From: Candidatus Endomicrobiellum incisitermitis
GTDB lineage: Bacteria; Elusimicrobiota; Endomicrobiia; Endomicrobiales; Endomicrobiaceae
Reading direction: 5' to 3'
Length of the DNA: 64,000 nt
Assembly (NCBI GenBank): GCA_031275795.1
Contig: JAISOG010000039.1
Span: 40,583-104,582, forward strand
Part shown: positions 1-9,539 of the stretch, piece after piece
How positions within the stretch are numbered: position 1 is the stretch's first letter
Layout of the letters: every line of letters starts with the position of its first letter
Translations under genes and position numbers: made by a program
The notes under the pieces: model-generated
Database searches by the model: none
Told to the model about the DNA's origin: nothing
The model's input: the letters and a program-made list of their open reading frames with translations, nothing else

Positions 1-181
1 TTTGTACAACAACAGCATCATTAAAAAGTTGGCATGCTTTTTGGCGAATAATTTTGCCTTCATATACCAGGAAATCGTTATTTAAACCTGTAAGTTTTGG
101 GATTTTATTTCTTTTGATAAGCCAAGCAAGAGTAGGACAACTTAAATAATTTATAAAAACCGTTTTATTTATATATTCCAT
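1..181 (-). CDS. DUF2779-like protein, N-terminal fragment (cut by window edge)
   Basis: The reverse strand reads an open frame from an ATG at 181 off the window edge, 60 codons without a stop. It begins MEYINKTVFINYLSCP and continues with a TLAWLIKRNK segment. A short start, a single Cys followed by a Trp-Leu pair, then an LF-containing stretch resembles the N-terminus of DUF2779 / TM0106-type RecB-like putative nucleases, whose N-terminal Cys often belongs to an Fe-S cluster. The ATG overlaps the TAA of the PHP gene by one base, so it is probably translationally coupled as the last visible gene of a phoH-PHP operon. The catalytic part lies outside the window, so the family call is tentative. 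Confidence 0.5.
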   Translation of the reverse strand, partial: MEYINKTVFINYLSCPTLAWLIKRNKIPKLTGLNNDFLVYEGKIIRQKACQLFNDAVVVQ

Positions 182-1053
182 TATATCATTAACTTGTTTG
201 ACTGTTTTTGATTTGCCACTTTCAATTCATCTAAGACATAATAAGGCACTTTTATTCTCCCCATAGTGGGAATATCTTTCTTAAATGGCCCATGACAATC
301 GGACCCACCAGTTACAATAAGATTAAATTCTCTTGCTAATGCTAACAATTTCTTCACTAAACCATCTGTATGTTTTACATGCCAAACTTCTATTCCAGCA
401 AGTCCGTTATCAACAAGGTTTTTTAACATATCTTTATCATTATAATGCATATAGTAAGGATGCGCCATAACAGGCAGCCCGCCAACACTTAAAATAAGTT
501 CTATTGCTTCTATAGGACTCATATAATGTTTAGGGACATAGGCAGGTTTGTCATATGACAAATACCTTTGAAAAGCCTCCTGAACACTACCAACAAAACC
601 TTCCATAACTAAAGCTTTAGCAAAGTGAAGTCTTCCTATGGACTGATTTTGTGCATTTTGTATAAAAATTTTATCTTTAAAAACAATATTATGCTCTTTT
701 AATTTATCTAATATTGTCAACGCTCTAGCATAACGTGTTTGCTTAAAAGTTGACAAAATATTTTGAAGTTTTTTAGATTTATAATCTATGAAGTACCCTA
801 AAATATGCATTTCCATTTTTTGCAGGCAATTCTCAACCTGACAAGAAAGTTCTATACCGGGTATAACTTCAATATTATTCTTTTTAGCGACACTTAAAGC
901 TTCATCAATTCCACTCACACAATCATGATCTGTTATACTTATAGCTAACAATTCCACCTTGCTAGCATACTCGATAACTTCTGTTGGTGAAAAAGCACCG
1001 TCGGAATAATTTGTATGAATATGCATATCTATAAACTTATGATCTTGGTTCAT
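181..1053 (-). CDS. PHP-domain metal-dependent phosphoesterase
   Basis: This 290-residue protein belongs to the PHP superfamily of di- or trinuclear metal phosphoesterases (TrpH / 3',5'-nucleotide phosphatase / RNase AM group). The metal-binding motifs appear in order: HIHTNYSDG near residue 11, ITDHD near 40, PGIELSC near 66, PVMAHP near 194 and GGSDCHG near the C-terminus. Length fits stand-alone TrpH-like enzymes, and no polymerase domain is attached. It lies 9 bp downstream of phoH and overlaps the next gene by one base, so the three are likely cotranscribed. Family knowledge suggests hydrolysis of 3'-phosphorylated nucleotides or short RNA 5' ends; the exact substrate cannot be read from sequence. 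Confidence 0.88.
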   Translation of the reverse strand: MNQDHKFIDMHIHTNYSDGAFSPTEVIEYASKVELLAISITDHDCVSGIDEALSVAKKNNIEVIPGIELSCQVENCLQKMEMHILGYFIDYKSKKLQNILSTFKQTRYARALTILDKLKEHNIVFKDKIFIQNAQNQSIGRLHFAKALVMEGFVGSVQEAFQRYLSYDKPAYVPKHYMSPIEAIELILSVGGLPVMAHPYYMHYNDKDMLKNLVDNGLAGIEVWHVKHTDGLVKKLLALAREFNLIVTGGSDCHGPFKKDIPTMGRIKVPYYVLDELKVANQKQSNKLMI

Positions 1054-1062
1054 TTATATCTA

Positions 1063-2364
1063 CTACAATAGCTCTGAAGACAAAGCAGCCAAAGCGCTCC
1101 TTTCACTTTTTGAAAAAGTTATATGCCCAAAAAGTTCTTGACCTTTAAACCTTTCTACTAAATAGCTAAGACCATTTGAAGATGCGTCAAGGTATGGATT
1201 ATCTATTTGATAAGGATCTCCAGTTAAAACTATCTTAGTACCATGCCCAGCACGAGAAGTAATTGTCTTAATTTCGTGAGGAGTCAAATTTTGAGCATCA
1301 TCAATAATAATATACTGTTGTGGTAAAGAACGACCTCTTATATAAGTTAAAGAATCAATCTCTATTTGCCCTGTACTAAAAAGATAGTCAATTTTTTCGT
1401 CTCTTTTTGCATCAGATTGACCCTTGTCCATAAGAAATTCTAAATTATCGTTTATCGCACCCATCCACGCTCCCAGTTTTTCTTCTTTTGAACCAGGCAA
1501 AAATCCAATATCACGTCCCATAGGGATTATAGGTCTAGCTATATAAAGTTTCCTAAAAAGTTTTTCTTCTACAACTTTTTGTAATCCACAAGCAAGAGCA
1601 AGAATTGTTTTTCCAGCGCCAGGCAAACCTATTAACGTTACTAGTTTAATTTCATTACACAGTAACAGCTCTATAGCAAACTTCTGTTCTGTATTTAGTG
1701 GCTTTAGTCCCCAGGGCATAGATTTTTGATGAAAAATTTGGTATAAGACTTTATCTTTCTTTGAATACTTCGTTAAAGCGCTTTTTGAAGAACCAGCCTT
1801 ATCTTTTAAAACAATAAACTCATTAGGATAAAATTCCTCGCCTAAATATAAACTTTCATCTTTATAGAAACTATCTATTTTATCAGCACTAACTTTTATT
1901 TCTCTCCAGCCTGTGTAAAGCTCGTCTATTTTTATTTTAGAAGTTTCATAGTTCTGTGCCGGTATACCTAAAATTTCAGATTTAATTCTTAAATTAACAT
2001 CTTTTGTTATAAAGAATACATTTTCACCTTTTTGTTTCAAACTCAAGGCTATTTGCAATATTTGATTGTCAGCCTTTTGAATTGTAAAATCTGAAGGTAA
2101 ATCTATCTCACGATGGTTCATCTCTATCTTGATAACACCACCTTTCTTAATTTTTACACCATCAGACAATTTGCCATTTACTCTTAAAGAATCAAGTTTT
2201 CTAGATATAAGCCTAGCACTCCGGCCTCTTTCATCATTTAACTTCTTAAAAGAATCTAGTTCTTCAATAACAGTCATTGGAACAACAACTTTGTTATCAT
2301 CAAAAGCAAACATAGCATCTGGATCATACAACAAAACATTGGTGTCTAAAACAAACGTTTTCAT
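1063..2364 (-). CDS. PhoH-family ATPase with N-terminal PIN domain (PhoH2/YlaK type)
   Basis: This is a 433-residue fusion. Residues 1 to about 145 form a PIN ribonuclease domain starting MKTFVLDTNVLL with acidic residues D7, E35, D99 and D122. After a linker, a PhoH ATPase domain carries Walker A GLPGAGKT at 246-253 and a Walker B-like YIIIDDAQNL near 350. The PIN-PhoH architecture is known as PhoH2, reported in other bacteria as an RNA helicase/ribonuclease; activity here is inferred. It heads the minus-strand operon with the PHP and DUF2779-like genes, all compatible with RNA or nucleotide turnover. The ATG at 2364 is preceded by an aaagagga-like ribosome site. Confidence 0.92.
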   Translation of the reverse strand: MKTFVLDTNVLLYDPDAMFAFDDNKVVVPMTVIEELDSFKKLNDERGRSARLISRKLDSLRVNGKLSDGVKIKKGGVIKIEMNHREIDLPSDFTIQKADNQILQIALSLKQKGENVFFITKDVNLRIKSEILGIPAQNYETSKIKIDELYTGWREIKVSADKIDSFYKDESLYLGEEFYPNEFIVLKDKAGSSKSALTKYSKKDKVLYQIFHQKSMPWGLKPLNTEQKFAIELLLCNEIKLVTLIGLPGAGKTILALACGLQKVVEEKLFRKLYIARPIIPMGRDIGFLPGSKEEKLGAWMGAINDNLEFLMDKGQSDAKRDEKIDYLFSTGQIEIDSLTYIRGRSLPQQYIIIDDAQNLTPHEIKTITSRAGHGTKIVLTGDPYQIDNPYLDASSNGLSYLVERFKGQELFGHITFSKSERSALAALSSELL

Positions 2365-2435
2365 ATTTAGTCCTCTTTATATTTCGGATTATTAATTCAT
2401 AACTTGATATTCTATTACAAACATTTCTTTTATCG

Positions 2436-2664
2436 TTACCGTCTAAACCACTTCTTATAACATTTGCTAAAAAATGTCCCCTCAACTTTAGTTAACGCTT
2501 CTTTGGTATTTATAACTCCTAAAGGACTTCCATCATTTAAATCATTTTATGTCTATTATTTTTATTAAATCAGGGTAAGTATCATCTTGGGACAACACAT
2601 CTAAAGCTCTTGCTGACTCTCTTTGGTTTCTACTAAGTCCTGCTGTCTTACATGGTAGAGACAA
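2436..2664 (-). pseudogene. Decayed ORF remnant, function unknown
   Basis: In the 600-bp gap between phoH and glyQ the reverse strand still shows coding-like peptide blocks in broken frames. One runs KTAGLSRNQRESARALDVL and then SQDDTYPDLIKIID before stops. After a frame change, DGSPLGVINTKEALTKVEG leads to a stop near 2436. Continuous, protein-like composition split by a frameshift and stops suggests a decayed gene rather than random sequence. No family is recognised. The rest of the gap (about 2665-2940) is very AT-rich and shows no gene. Confidence 0.4.
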
Positions 2665-3003
2665 TCATGTTTATATCTTCGAAGTAAATTTACTATTTTA
2701 CACATCAAAAATTAAATCATACTATATCGTTTTACTTCAAACACACAAATTTATAATTGTTAGAGTCTATCATAACTTCTTGCAAAATACAAGGTTTTAA
2801 CAACACTACAAAAAAGCTAAACTAATTAAAATTATATGCTGCCAAAAAAATTGTTTCATCTTTTCTTTTCGTAGTTTTTGTGGATTAATCTATAAAACAA
2901 TGTAAAACATTTTAAATTTATGCTCTTGAACAATTTGTACGTACACATAATTTTTTGTTAAAATATGTTTTCAAATTTATTGCATGGTAAGTTAGAGGAC
3001 TAC

Positions 3004-3849
3004 GTGAATTTTCAAGAAATTATTTTTAAACTACAACAATTTTGGACAAAACAAGGTTGTTTGATGTGGCAACCTTACGATTTAGAAAAAGGTGCTGGAA
3101 CATTTAATCCTGCTACTTTCTTGCACGTTCTAGGACCAAAGCCTTGGAATGTAGCTTATGTAGAACCTTCAAGAAGGCCAACTGACGGCAGGTATGGAGA
3201 AAACCCAAACAGGTTACAACATTATTATCAATTCCAAGTACTTATGAAACCTGCTCCTAAAGATATACAAACAATTTATTTGAAAAGTTTAAAAACTATA
3301 GGTCTAGACCCTAAAAAACATGATATAAGATTTGTCGAAGATGATTGGGAGTCACCCACGCTTGGTGCTTGGGGACTTGGATGGGAAGTATGGATTGATG
3401 GCATGGAAGCTACACAATTTACATATTTTCAGCAAGTTGGAGGTATACCACTAAACCCAATATCAGCTGAAATCACCTACGGTATTGAACGTTTGGCAAT
3501 GTATGTACAAAAAAAAGATAGTGTTTACGACTTACAATGGAATGATGAGTTAACATATGGAGACATACATAAGAAAGATGAAGTAGAATGGTCTTGTTAC
3601 AATTTTGAACATGCTGACACTAATATATTAAAGCAACATTTTGCAGATTGGGAAAAAGAAGCACAGAAACTTAGCCAAAAAAATTTGCCACTGCCTGCTT
3701 ATGATGCTGTAATAAAATGTTCTCATTTGTTCAATTTGTTAGACGCTAGAGGAGCGATTTCTGTATCTGAAAGAGTTGGATACATTTTAAGAGTAAGAAC
3801 AATTGCAAAAATAGTTGCTGAAAAATATATACAAACAATATCTAAATAA
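3004..3849 (+). CDS. glyQ: Glycyl-tRNA synthetase alpha subunit
   Basis: This class II aminoacyl-tRNA synthetase subunit holds the active site of the bacterial alpha2-beta2 glycyl-tRNA synthetase. Near-invariant segments are visible: [37 protein letters not shown] and [11 protein letters not shown], then the class II motif 3 region around [11 protein letters not shown]. An ATG at 2965 is in frame, but the family starts at [14 protein letters not shown] at 3004 lies 5 nt after a good GAGGA site (2994-2998), so I choose GTG, giving 281 residues. The ATG would add 13 residues not typical of the family. glyS follows 20 bp later. Confidence 0.96.
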   Translation: MNFQEIIFKLQQFWTKQGCLMWQPYDLEKGAGTFNPATFLHVLGPKPWNVAYVEPSRRPTDGRYGENPNRLQHYYQFQVLMKPAPKDIQTIYLKSLKTIGLDPKKHDIRFVEDDWESPTLGAWGLGWEVWIDGMEATQFTYFQQVGGIPLNPISAEITYGIERLAMYVQKKDSVYDLQWNDELTYGDIHKKDEVEWSCYNFEHADTNILKQHFADWEKEAQKLSQKNLPLPAYDAVIKCSHLFNLLDARGAISVSERVGYILRVRTIAKIVAEKYIQTISK

Positions 3850-3869
3850 CATGTAAATCGGAGCATATA

Positions 3870-5984
3870 ATGAGCATGGCAAATATTCAAACCGCATTGC
3901 TTGAAATAGGCGTAGAAGAAATTCCTACGTCTTATATTGACCATGCTTTAGACCAAATTAAACAGTCTGCAACCGCAACTCTTACAAATTATGGTTTAAA
4001 TTTTAACGACATAAAAACTTACGCTACCCCTAGGAGACTTGTGCTAATTATTGAGGATCTTCATGAAAAAAGTAACGACATAACTGAAGAACTTTTAGGA
4101 CCTTCTATAAAAGCTGCAAAAGATAGTATCGGCAATTTTACAAAAGCAGCGTTAGGATTTGCCACAAAAAATGATACTACAGTAGAAAAACTGCAAACAA
4201 AAGTCACTGAAAAAGGTGAATATCTCTGTTTTACAAAAAAAATTAAAGGTAAAAAAACACAAAAACTTTTAAAAACAATTTTCCCTGAAATTATAAAAAG
4301 TATAAGCTTCCCTAAAAGTATGACTTGGGAGGAAAGTGGCTTTAAATTTGCTAGACCTATAAGAAACATAGTTGCTTTATTTGGCAAAAATATAATTAAC
4401 TTCAAAATTGCAGATGTTACATCTTCTAATTGGACAATAGGCCTTCATTCTTACGATAACAGAAAAATAAAAATAGATTTACCTGAAAACTATCTATCTA
4501 TATTAAAAAACAAATCTGTAATAGTAAATCAAGATGAAAGAAGAAAAGAACTAGAAAGTTCCATTAAATCTTCCATTAACAATATAGGCAACATATTACC
4601 TGACCAAGCACTTATTAACGAAGTAAATTATCTTGTGGAGTATCCTAGTGCAATTTGTTGTTCTTTTGATAATAAGTACCTTAACCTTCCTAAAGAAGTT
4701 TTAACAGTATGTATGAGAAAAAGTCAAAAGTGTTTTGCTGTAAATGACAAAAGTGGAAATTTTTCAAACCATTTTATAGGAATAAAAAATGGTATTTCAA
4801 GATATCAAGACATAGTTAAAGAAGGTTATCAAAAAGTTGTCTCAGCAAGACTTGCTGATGCAGAATTTTTTTATAACAATGACTTAAAAAATGGTTTAGA
4901 AAATAATATTGAAAAGTTAAAAGGTGTTATGTTTCATAAAGAAATAGGAACTGTTTACGAAAAGGTTTTACGTATAAAACAAATTGCCTTGTTCTTGAAC
5001 AAAGAATTCAATTTAAATGTAGACAATGTCTTAATAGAAAAAGCTGCAATGTTGTCCAAAGCAGACTTAGTAAGTGAAATGGTTTTTGAATATCCCCAAC
5101 TGCAAGGTATAATGGGCAAAATTTATGCTTTAAAACTTAAAGAAAGTTTAGAAGTTGCACAAGCATTACAAGAGCACTACTTTCCATTAACTTCTTCCGG
5201 AACTTTACCAACATCTAAACTAGCTTCTATAATATCTATGGCAGACAAAATAGATACTTTAGCAACAAATTTTTCTATAGGTTTAGAACCGTCAGGCTCA
5301 GCAGACCCTTACGGTCTTAGAAGAACAGCCATAGGTTTTATAAGGATAGCTATAGAAATAGTACCATGGGAAGATTTATCGCAAGTAATAAAGCATGTTT
5401 TTGAGTTTATCCCAGATCATATAAAAAATAACATAGCATCAACAAACCTTCAAGATAAATTAACAAACTTTCTATGGCAAAGAATAGAAAGTCTTATTGA
5501 AACTGAAGGATTTGATTCTTCCGAAATTAAAGCTGTTATAAATGAATCAAAAATATATGGAATTAAAAAACTTGCTTCATTAAAATTAAAACTTTTATCT
5601 TTACAAAAAGCAAAACAAAAAGGGGATTTTATTTCTGTTGCTGGCGTGTTTAAAAGAATAAACAATATTTTAAATCAAGCAAAAAAACAAAACATAAACA
5701 TTAAAAGCACAGTAGACAAATCTTTACTTACTGAAGACTCAGAAAAAAATCTCTTTGAAAAAGCCACATTTTCAAAAGATCTAATTGAAAAATACACAAC
5801 AAATAATGATTACGATAAAATATTTGACACAGTCTTAGAACTAAAAACAAGCATTGATTCTTTTTTTGATAAAGTTATGATTATGGTAAATGAAGAAAAT
5901 ATTAAACTTAACAGAATTTCTCTTTTAATGTACATAAAAAATATTTTTTCTGGGTTTATAGATTTTTCTATATTACAGAAATAA
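3870..5984 (+). CDS. glyS: Glycyl-tRNA synthetase beta subunit
   Basis: This 704-residue protein is the beta subunit of heterotetrameric GlyRS, which supplies tRNA recognition and HD/anticodon-binding-like domains. Typical segments are LLEIGVEEIPTSYI at the N-terminus, YATPRRLVL near 50, MTWEESGFKFARPIRN near 150, and the HD-like stretch KAAMLSKADLVSEMVFEYPQ near 390. SADPYGLRRTAIGFIRI near 475 is also diagnostic. Length fits the family (about 690). The start follows a weak site (cggagc) 20 bp after glyQ. An ATG two codons further in (MANIQTALL) is an equally plausible start. Confidence 0.96.
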   Translation: MSMANIQTALLEIGVEEIPTSYIDHALDQIKQSATATLTNYGLNFNDIKTYATPRRLVLIIEDLHEKSNDITEELLGPSIKAAKDSIGNFTKAALGFATKNDTTVEKLQTKVTEKGEYLCFTKKIKGKKTQKLLKTIFPEIIKSISFPKSMTWEESGFKFARPIRNIVALFGKNIINFKIADVTSSNWTIGLHSYDNRKIKIDLPENYLSILKNKSVIVNQDERRKELESSIKSSINNIGNILPDQALINEVNYLVEYPSAICCSFDNKYLNLPKEVLTVCMRKSQKCFAVNDKSGNFSNHFIGIKNGISRYQDIVKEGYQKVVSARLADAEFFYNNDLKNGLENNIEKLKGVMFHKEIGTVYEKVLRIKQIALFLNKEFNLNVDNVLIEKAAMLSKADLVSEMVFEYPQLQGIMGKIYALKLKESLEVAQALQEHYFPLTSSGTLPTSKLASIISMADKIDTLATNFSIGLEPSGSADPYGLRRTAIGFIRIAIEIVPWEDLSQVIKHVFEFIPDHIKNNIASTNLQDKLTNFLWQRIESLIETEGFDSSEIKAVINESKIYGIKKLASLKLKLLSLQKAKQKGDFISVAGVFKRINNILNQAKKQNINIKSTVDKSLLTEDSEKNLFEKATFSKDLIEKYTTNNDYDKIFDTVLELKTSIDSFFDKVMIMVNEENIKLNRISLLMYIKNIFSGFIDFSILQK

Positions 5985-6041
5985 TTTTTCTACAAATATC
6001 GTCAATGTAAGTTGGTTTAATAGAGGTTTATTATAGATGCC

Positions 6042-6218
6042 ATGCTAGATGGTGCAGAAATGTTAGTACTTGTTGACAATAAAGGAAATGCAATATTGCC
6101 AATAGAAATTATTGACAGGCATGACAAACACATAATTTTAACCTATCAGCAGATCTCTACATACATTCCTGCTAATCTAATGCCTGACTTGACCATTTGG
6201 GCAAACACTCCACACTGA
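6042..6218 (+). pseudogene. Short ORF fragment, unknown
   Basis: A 58-codon frame starts MLDGAEMLVLVDNKGNAILP and ends in TIWANTPH before TGA. The frame extends upstream a few codons to a stop at 6021. Composition looks protein-like (a beta-rich DNKGNAILPIEII segment), but there is no ribosome site, no recognisable family, and it lies in a repeat-filled gap between two convergent genes. I read it as a remnant of a larger lost gene; a real small protein cannot be excluded. Confidence 0.3.
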
Positions 6219-6240
6219 TATTAAACAGTATTACTTGAAA

Positions 6241-6468
6241 CAGAAATAGTTAGTTTGGTCTAGTTTAGAACCTTATCATAGTTACCTAAAAAAGCAGCTT
6301 ATGAGCAACAAACATTTAATATTGCAAATTAGCAGTGTCTGAAGCAAAATTCATTTAAGTCTTTCTTGTCCTTTCATTTTGCGAGTTTGCTAATTTGATT
6401 AAATGTTTGTTGCGATTGCTCTAGTAACATAGTTAAGATTCTAAACTGGACCAAACAAACTATTTCTG
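6241..6468. repeat. Large imperfect palindrome, family A copy 1
   Basis: The two ends are inverted repeats of 30 bp (6241-6270 against 6439-6468, 28 of 30 matching by eye), containing TTTGGTCTAGTTTAGAA and its complement. The arms keep pairing inward with small gaps: gcaacaaacatttaat against attaaatgtttgttgc, caaattagc against gctaatttg, and gcaaaat against attttgc. Nearly the whole 228 bp could therefore fold as one hairpin with a short pyrimidine-rich loop. There is no ORF inside. The structure suggests a non-autonomous inverted-repeat element (MITE-like). Confidence 0.85.
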
Positions 6469-6478
6469 TGTCAGTGGA

Positions 6479-6854
6479 TATTGATCTAGTTTAGAACCTT
6501 AACGGAGTTACCTCTAAGAGCATTCTATGAGCAATAAACATTTAATAGTTCAAAAGGGGTCTCTCTAAAAACCCTAATGCCTATAATTGCTGTGAATTTT
6601 TTGACAATGCAAGGCAAAAAACGCAGGGTTTATTGTGTCATAAACACAAGTTTTTTAACGCAGCAGTGTAGAAAAAGGCATAGTAAGGATATGCGTTAAG
6701 GTTTTTAGAGAGACCCTATGCATTGTCTAAAACAAAATTCATTTATGTCTTTCTTGTCTTTTCATTTTGCGAGTTTGCTAAATTGATTAAATGTTTACTT
6801 GCGATTGCTCTTAGTAACGTAGATAAGGTTCTAAACTAGACCAAACAAACTACT
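6479..6854. repeat. Family A palindrome copy 2, interrupted by a nested element
   Basis: The left arm (GATCTAGTTTAGAACC from about 6483) and right arm (gctaa..tgattaaatgttt through TTCTAAACTAGACCAAACAAACTA near 6850) match copy 1. The central part is split at about 6556 and resumes at 6717 after 160 bp of unrelated sequence. The flanks atttaatagttcaaaa and tatgcattgtctaaaacaaaattc align to adjoining positions of copy 1, which supports an insertion rather than a rearrangement. Confidence 0.8.
6557..6716. mobile_element. Nested 160-bp inverted-repeat element (family B)
   Basis: Termini are inverted repeats of about 24 bp. The left end begins gggtctctctaaaaaccc, and the right end is the complement of gggtctctctaaaaacct, continuing taa-gc on both sides. 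The interior contains smaller inverted segments (gtttat-N6-ataaac; tgctg and cagca) and no ORF. It sits inside family A copy 2, so it inserted later. No clear target-site duplication is seen. Size and termini fit a MITE or a deletion derivative of an IS. Confidence 0.7.
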
Positions 6855-6900
6855 ATATGTCAAACATTGTTATAAAAAAGCAAATAAATAAAAATTTTAA

Positions 6901-9510
6901 CTAATTTACAGAGTTTTTCTTAAATTCTAAAGTTTCATTATCTCTTTTTGACACATCCACTGTTACAGTGTCACCTTCCTTAAAATCTCCTGAAATAATT
7001 TTTGAGGAAAGAGGGTTTAATAAATAATTTTGTATTGCTCTTTTTAAAGGTCTTGCACCAAAAGCAGGATCATAACCTTTTAAAGACAAAAAGTCTTTTG
7101 CTTTGTCTGACAACCTTATATTGATTTTTCTTAACAAAAGACGGTCTTGTAATGTTTTAATTTGAATATCTACAATTTTATTTAGTTCATTAGAGTTTAA
7201 GTTTTTAAATATTATTATTTCATCAATCCTATTTAAAAATTCTGGTCTAAAAAAAGCACGCAATTGTTGATTTATATTAATTTTAATCTCTTCATCATCT
7301 TTACCAGGCTGAATATATTGTGAACCTATATTTGAAGTCATAATTACAACAGTATTTTTAAAATCAACTGTTGTACCTTGCCCATCTGTAAGCCTACCAT
7401 CGTCAAACAGCTGAAGCATAATATTAAAAACTTCCGTGTTTGCTTTCTCAATTTCATCAAACAAGACAACACAATAAGGTCTCCTTCTTACAGCTTCTGT
7501 AAGTTGTCCACCTTCTTCAAAACCAACATATCCAGGAGGCGCACCTATGAGCCGCGAAACGCTATGTTTTTCCATGTATTCAGACATATCAATTCTTACT
7601 ATATTTTTTTCATCATCAAACAAAAGTTCCGCTAAAGCTTTTGCAAGTTCTGTTTTACCAACTCCAGTAGGACCCAAAAACAAGAATGAGCCTATAGGTT
7701 TATTTGGGTCAGAAATACCAGAACGTGACCGCCTTAGAGCATTTGATATAGCAACTATTGCTTCATCTTGCCCTATGACTCTATTATGAAGGTTAGTTTC
7801 CATTTTAAGAAGCTTTTGAACTTCGCTTTGCATCATACGGCTAACAGGGACACCTGTCCACTTACTTACAACTTGAGCAATATCATCTTCATCAACTTCT
7901 TCCTTTAACATCTTTTTTTCTTTTTGAAGCTCAAGAAGTTTCTTGTTTTCCTCTTCAAGCTGTTTTTGCATATTTGGAATTTTTCCATAACGAATCTCTG
8001 CAACTAAGTTCAATTCACCATTTCTTTCAGCTTTTTGTTCTTCAATTTTTATGTTTTCTATCTTTTCTTTAAGATGCCTTATTTGGGAAATAGAATCTTT
8101 TTCCTTTTCCCAATGAACTTTCATATCGGCAGCTTCATGTTTTAGCTCATCTATCTCTTTTTCAATATTTAAAAGCCGCTCTTTAGATCCAGGATCAGTT
8201 TCTTTTTTTACAGCTTGTTTTTCTATTTCAAGTTGTCTTATTTTACGTTCAATAGAGTCTAACTCTGTAGGCATAGAATCTATCTCTATCCTAAGCCTAC
8301 TTGCAGATTCATCAATTAAATCTATTGCTTTATCTGGCAAGTGTCTGTCTGTTATATATCGTGCACTTAAAGTTGCAGCTGACACCAATGCAGAATCCTT
8401 TATTTTTACACCATGGTGCACTTCATACTTTTCTTTTATTCCTCTTAAAATCGCTATTGTATCATCGATAGACGGCTCTCCTGCAAAAACAGGTTGAAAA
8501 CGCCTTTCTAAAGCAGCATCCTTTTCAATATATTTTCTATACTCATCTAAAGTCGTAGCTCCAACAAGACGAAGTTCTCCTCTAGCAAGCATTGGCTTTA
8601 ACATATTAGCTGCATCAACTGCACCTTCAGAAGCACCTGCACCCACTATTGTATGTAGCTCGTCTATAAATAAAATTACAGCTCCGTTTGCACTCTCAAT
8701 TTCCTTTAGAACTGCTTTAAGTCTATCTTCAAACTCACCTCTATATTTGGCGCCTGCTATTAATGAACCTAAATCTAAAGCAATAATTTTCTTATGTTTT
8801 AAACTTTCTGGAACATCACCTGAAACTATTCTTTGCGCAAGACCTTCAACTATTGCAGTTTTTCCTACTCCCGGATCCCCAATTATAACAGGATTATTTT
8901 TTGTCCTCCTTGACAAAACTTGTACACATCTACGTATTTCTTCATCTCTACCTATAACCGGGTCTAACTTTCCTTTTTTGGCTAAATCAGTTAAATCCTT
9001 CCCATACTTTTCTAATGCTTGGTACTTATCTTCAGGATTTTGGTCTCTAACACGCTGATCCCCTCTGATACTTACAAGAGCTTTCAAAATAGAATCTTTT
9101 GAAATACCATATTTTTTTAATATCTTAGAAGACTTTTCTGAACCTTCTTCTGCAATTGAAATTAATATATGTTCTGTAGAAACAAACTCGTCTTTCAAAT
9201 TTTTAGCAACCTTTTCTGAATTGTTTAAAATTTTATTTAAAACTGAAGACAAAAAAAGATTACCACCTGAAACTTTAGGTTTCTTTTCGAGTTCAGAAAT
9301 TAACTCGTTAGAAATGTTTGCTAATAACATAGTCTCTTGACCAGTAGCAGCAATTTTTTTAATTATCGCTCCGACTATACCATCTTGCTGTTTAACCAAT
9401 GCATACAATAAATGTTCTGAAGTTATCTCTTGATTTCCATAGTCTAAAGCTATATTTTGAGCGTCTGCTAAAGCTTCTTGAGACTTAACAGTAAACTTAG
9501 AAATATTCAT
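6901..9510 (-). CDS. clpB: ATP-dependent chaperone ClpB (disaggregase)
   Basis: This 869-residue Hsp104-family protein is a hexameric disaggregase that threads aggregated proteins together with DnaK. Domain order is complete. A Clp N-domain pair covers residues 1-150 ([22 protein letters not shown]). NBD1 has GDPGVGKTA near 206 and [14 protein letters not shown]. The coiled-coil M domain spans about 400-530. NBD2 has [14 protein letters not shown] near 610, [10 protein letters not shown] and the sensor GARPLKRAI. The M domain and full length separate it from ClpA and ClpC. The gene follows mfd by 29 bp on the same strand and probably shares its mRNA; no CIRCE operator is seen in the short spacer. 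Confidence 0.97.
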   Translation of the reverse strand: MNISKFTVKSQEALADAQNIALDYGNQEITSEHLLYALVKQQDGIVGAIIKKIAATGQETMLLANISNELISELEKKPKVSGGNLFLSSVLNKILNNSEKVAKNLKDEFVSTEHILISIAEEGSEKSSKILKKYGISKDSILKALVSIRGDQRVRDQNPEDKYQALEKYGKDLTDLAKKGKLDPVIGRDEEIRRCVQVLSRRTKNNPVIIGDPGVGKTAIVEGLAQRIVSGDVPESLKHKKIIALDLGSLIAGAKYRGEFEDRLKAVLKEIESANGAVILFIDELHTIVGAGASEGAVDAANMLKPMLARGELRLVGATTLDEYRKYIEKDAALERRFQPVFAGEPSIDDTIAILRGIKEKYEVHHGVKIKDSALVSAATLSARYITDRHLPDKAIDLIDESASRLRIEIDSMPTELDSIERKIRQLEIEKQAVKKETDPGSKERLLNIEKEIDELKHEAADMKVHWEKEKDSISQIRHLKEKIENIKIEEQKAERNGELNLVAEIRYGKIPNMQKQLEEENKKLLELQKEKKMLKEEVDEDDIAQVVSKWTGVPVSRMMQSEVQKLLKMETNLHNRVIGQDEAIVAISNALRRSRSGISDPNKPIGSFLFLGPTGVGKTELAKALAELLFDDEKNIVRIDMSEYMEKHSVSRLIGAPPGYVGFEEGGQLTEAVRRRPYCVVLFDEIEKANTEVFNIMLQLFDDGRLTDGQGTTVDFKNTVVIMTSNIGSQYIQPGKDDEEIKININQQLRAFFRPEFLNRIDEIIIFKNLNSNELNKIVDIQIKTLQDRLLLRKINIRLSDKAKDFLSLKGYDPAFGARPLKRAIQNYLLNPLSSKIISGDFKEGDTVTVDVSKRDNETLEFKKNSVN

Positions 9511-9539
9511 TTCTCCTCCTATTAGAAGACTAATAATAA

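Noticed and set aside
2129-2395. Plus-strand 88-codon frame over the phoH start
   Set aside because: It is the antisense shadow of the well-supported phoH gene.
2965-3003. In-frame ATG at 2965 as glyQ start
   Set aside because: No ribosome site before it and 13 extra residues with no family match; GTG 3004 has GAGGA at the right spacing.
9511-9539. Possible CIRCE/heat-shock operator before clpB
   Set aside because: Spacer to mfd is only 29 bp and contains no inverted repeat of the TTAGCACTC type.
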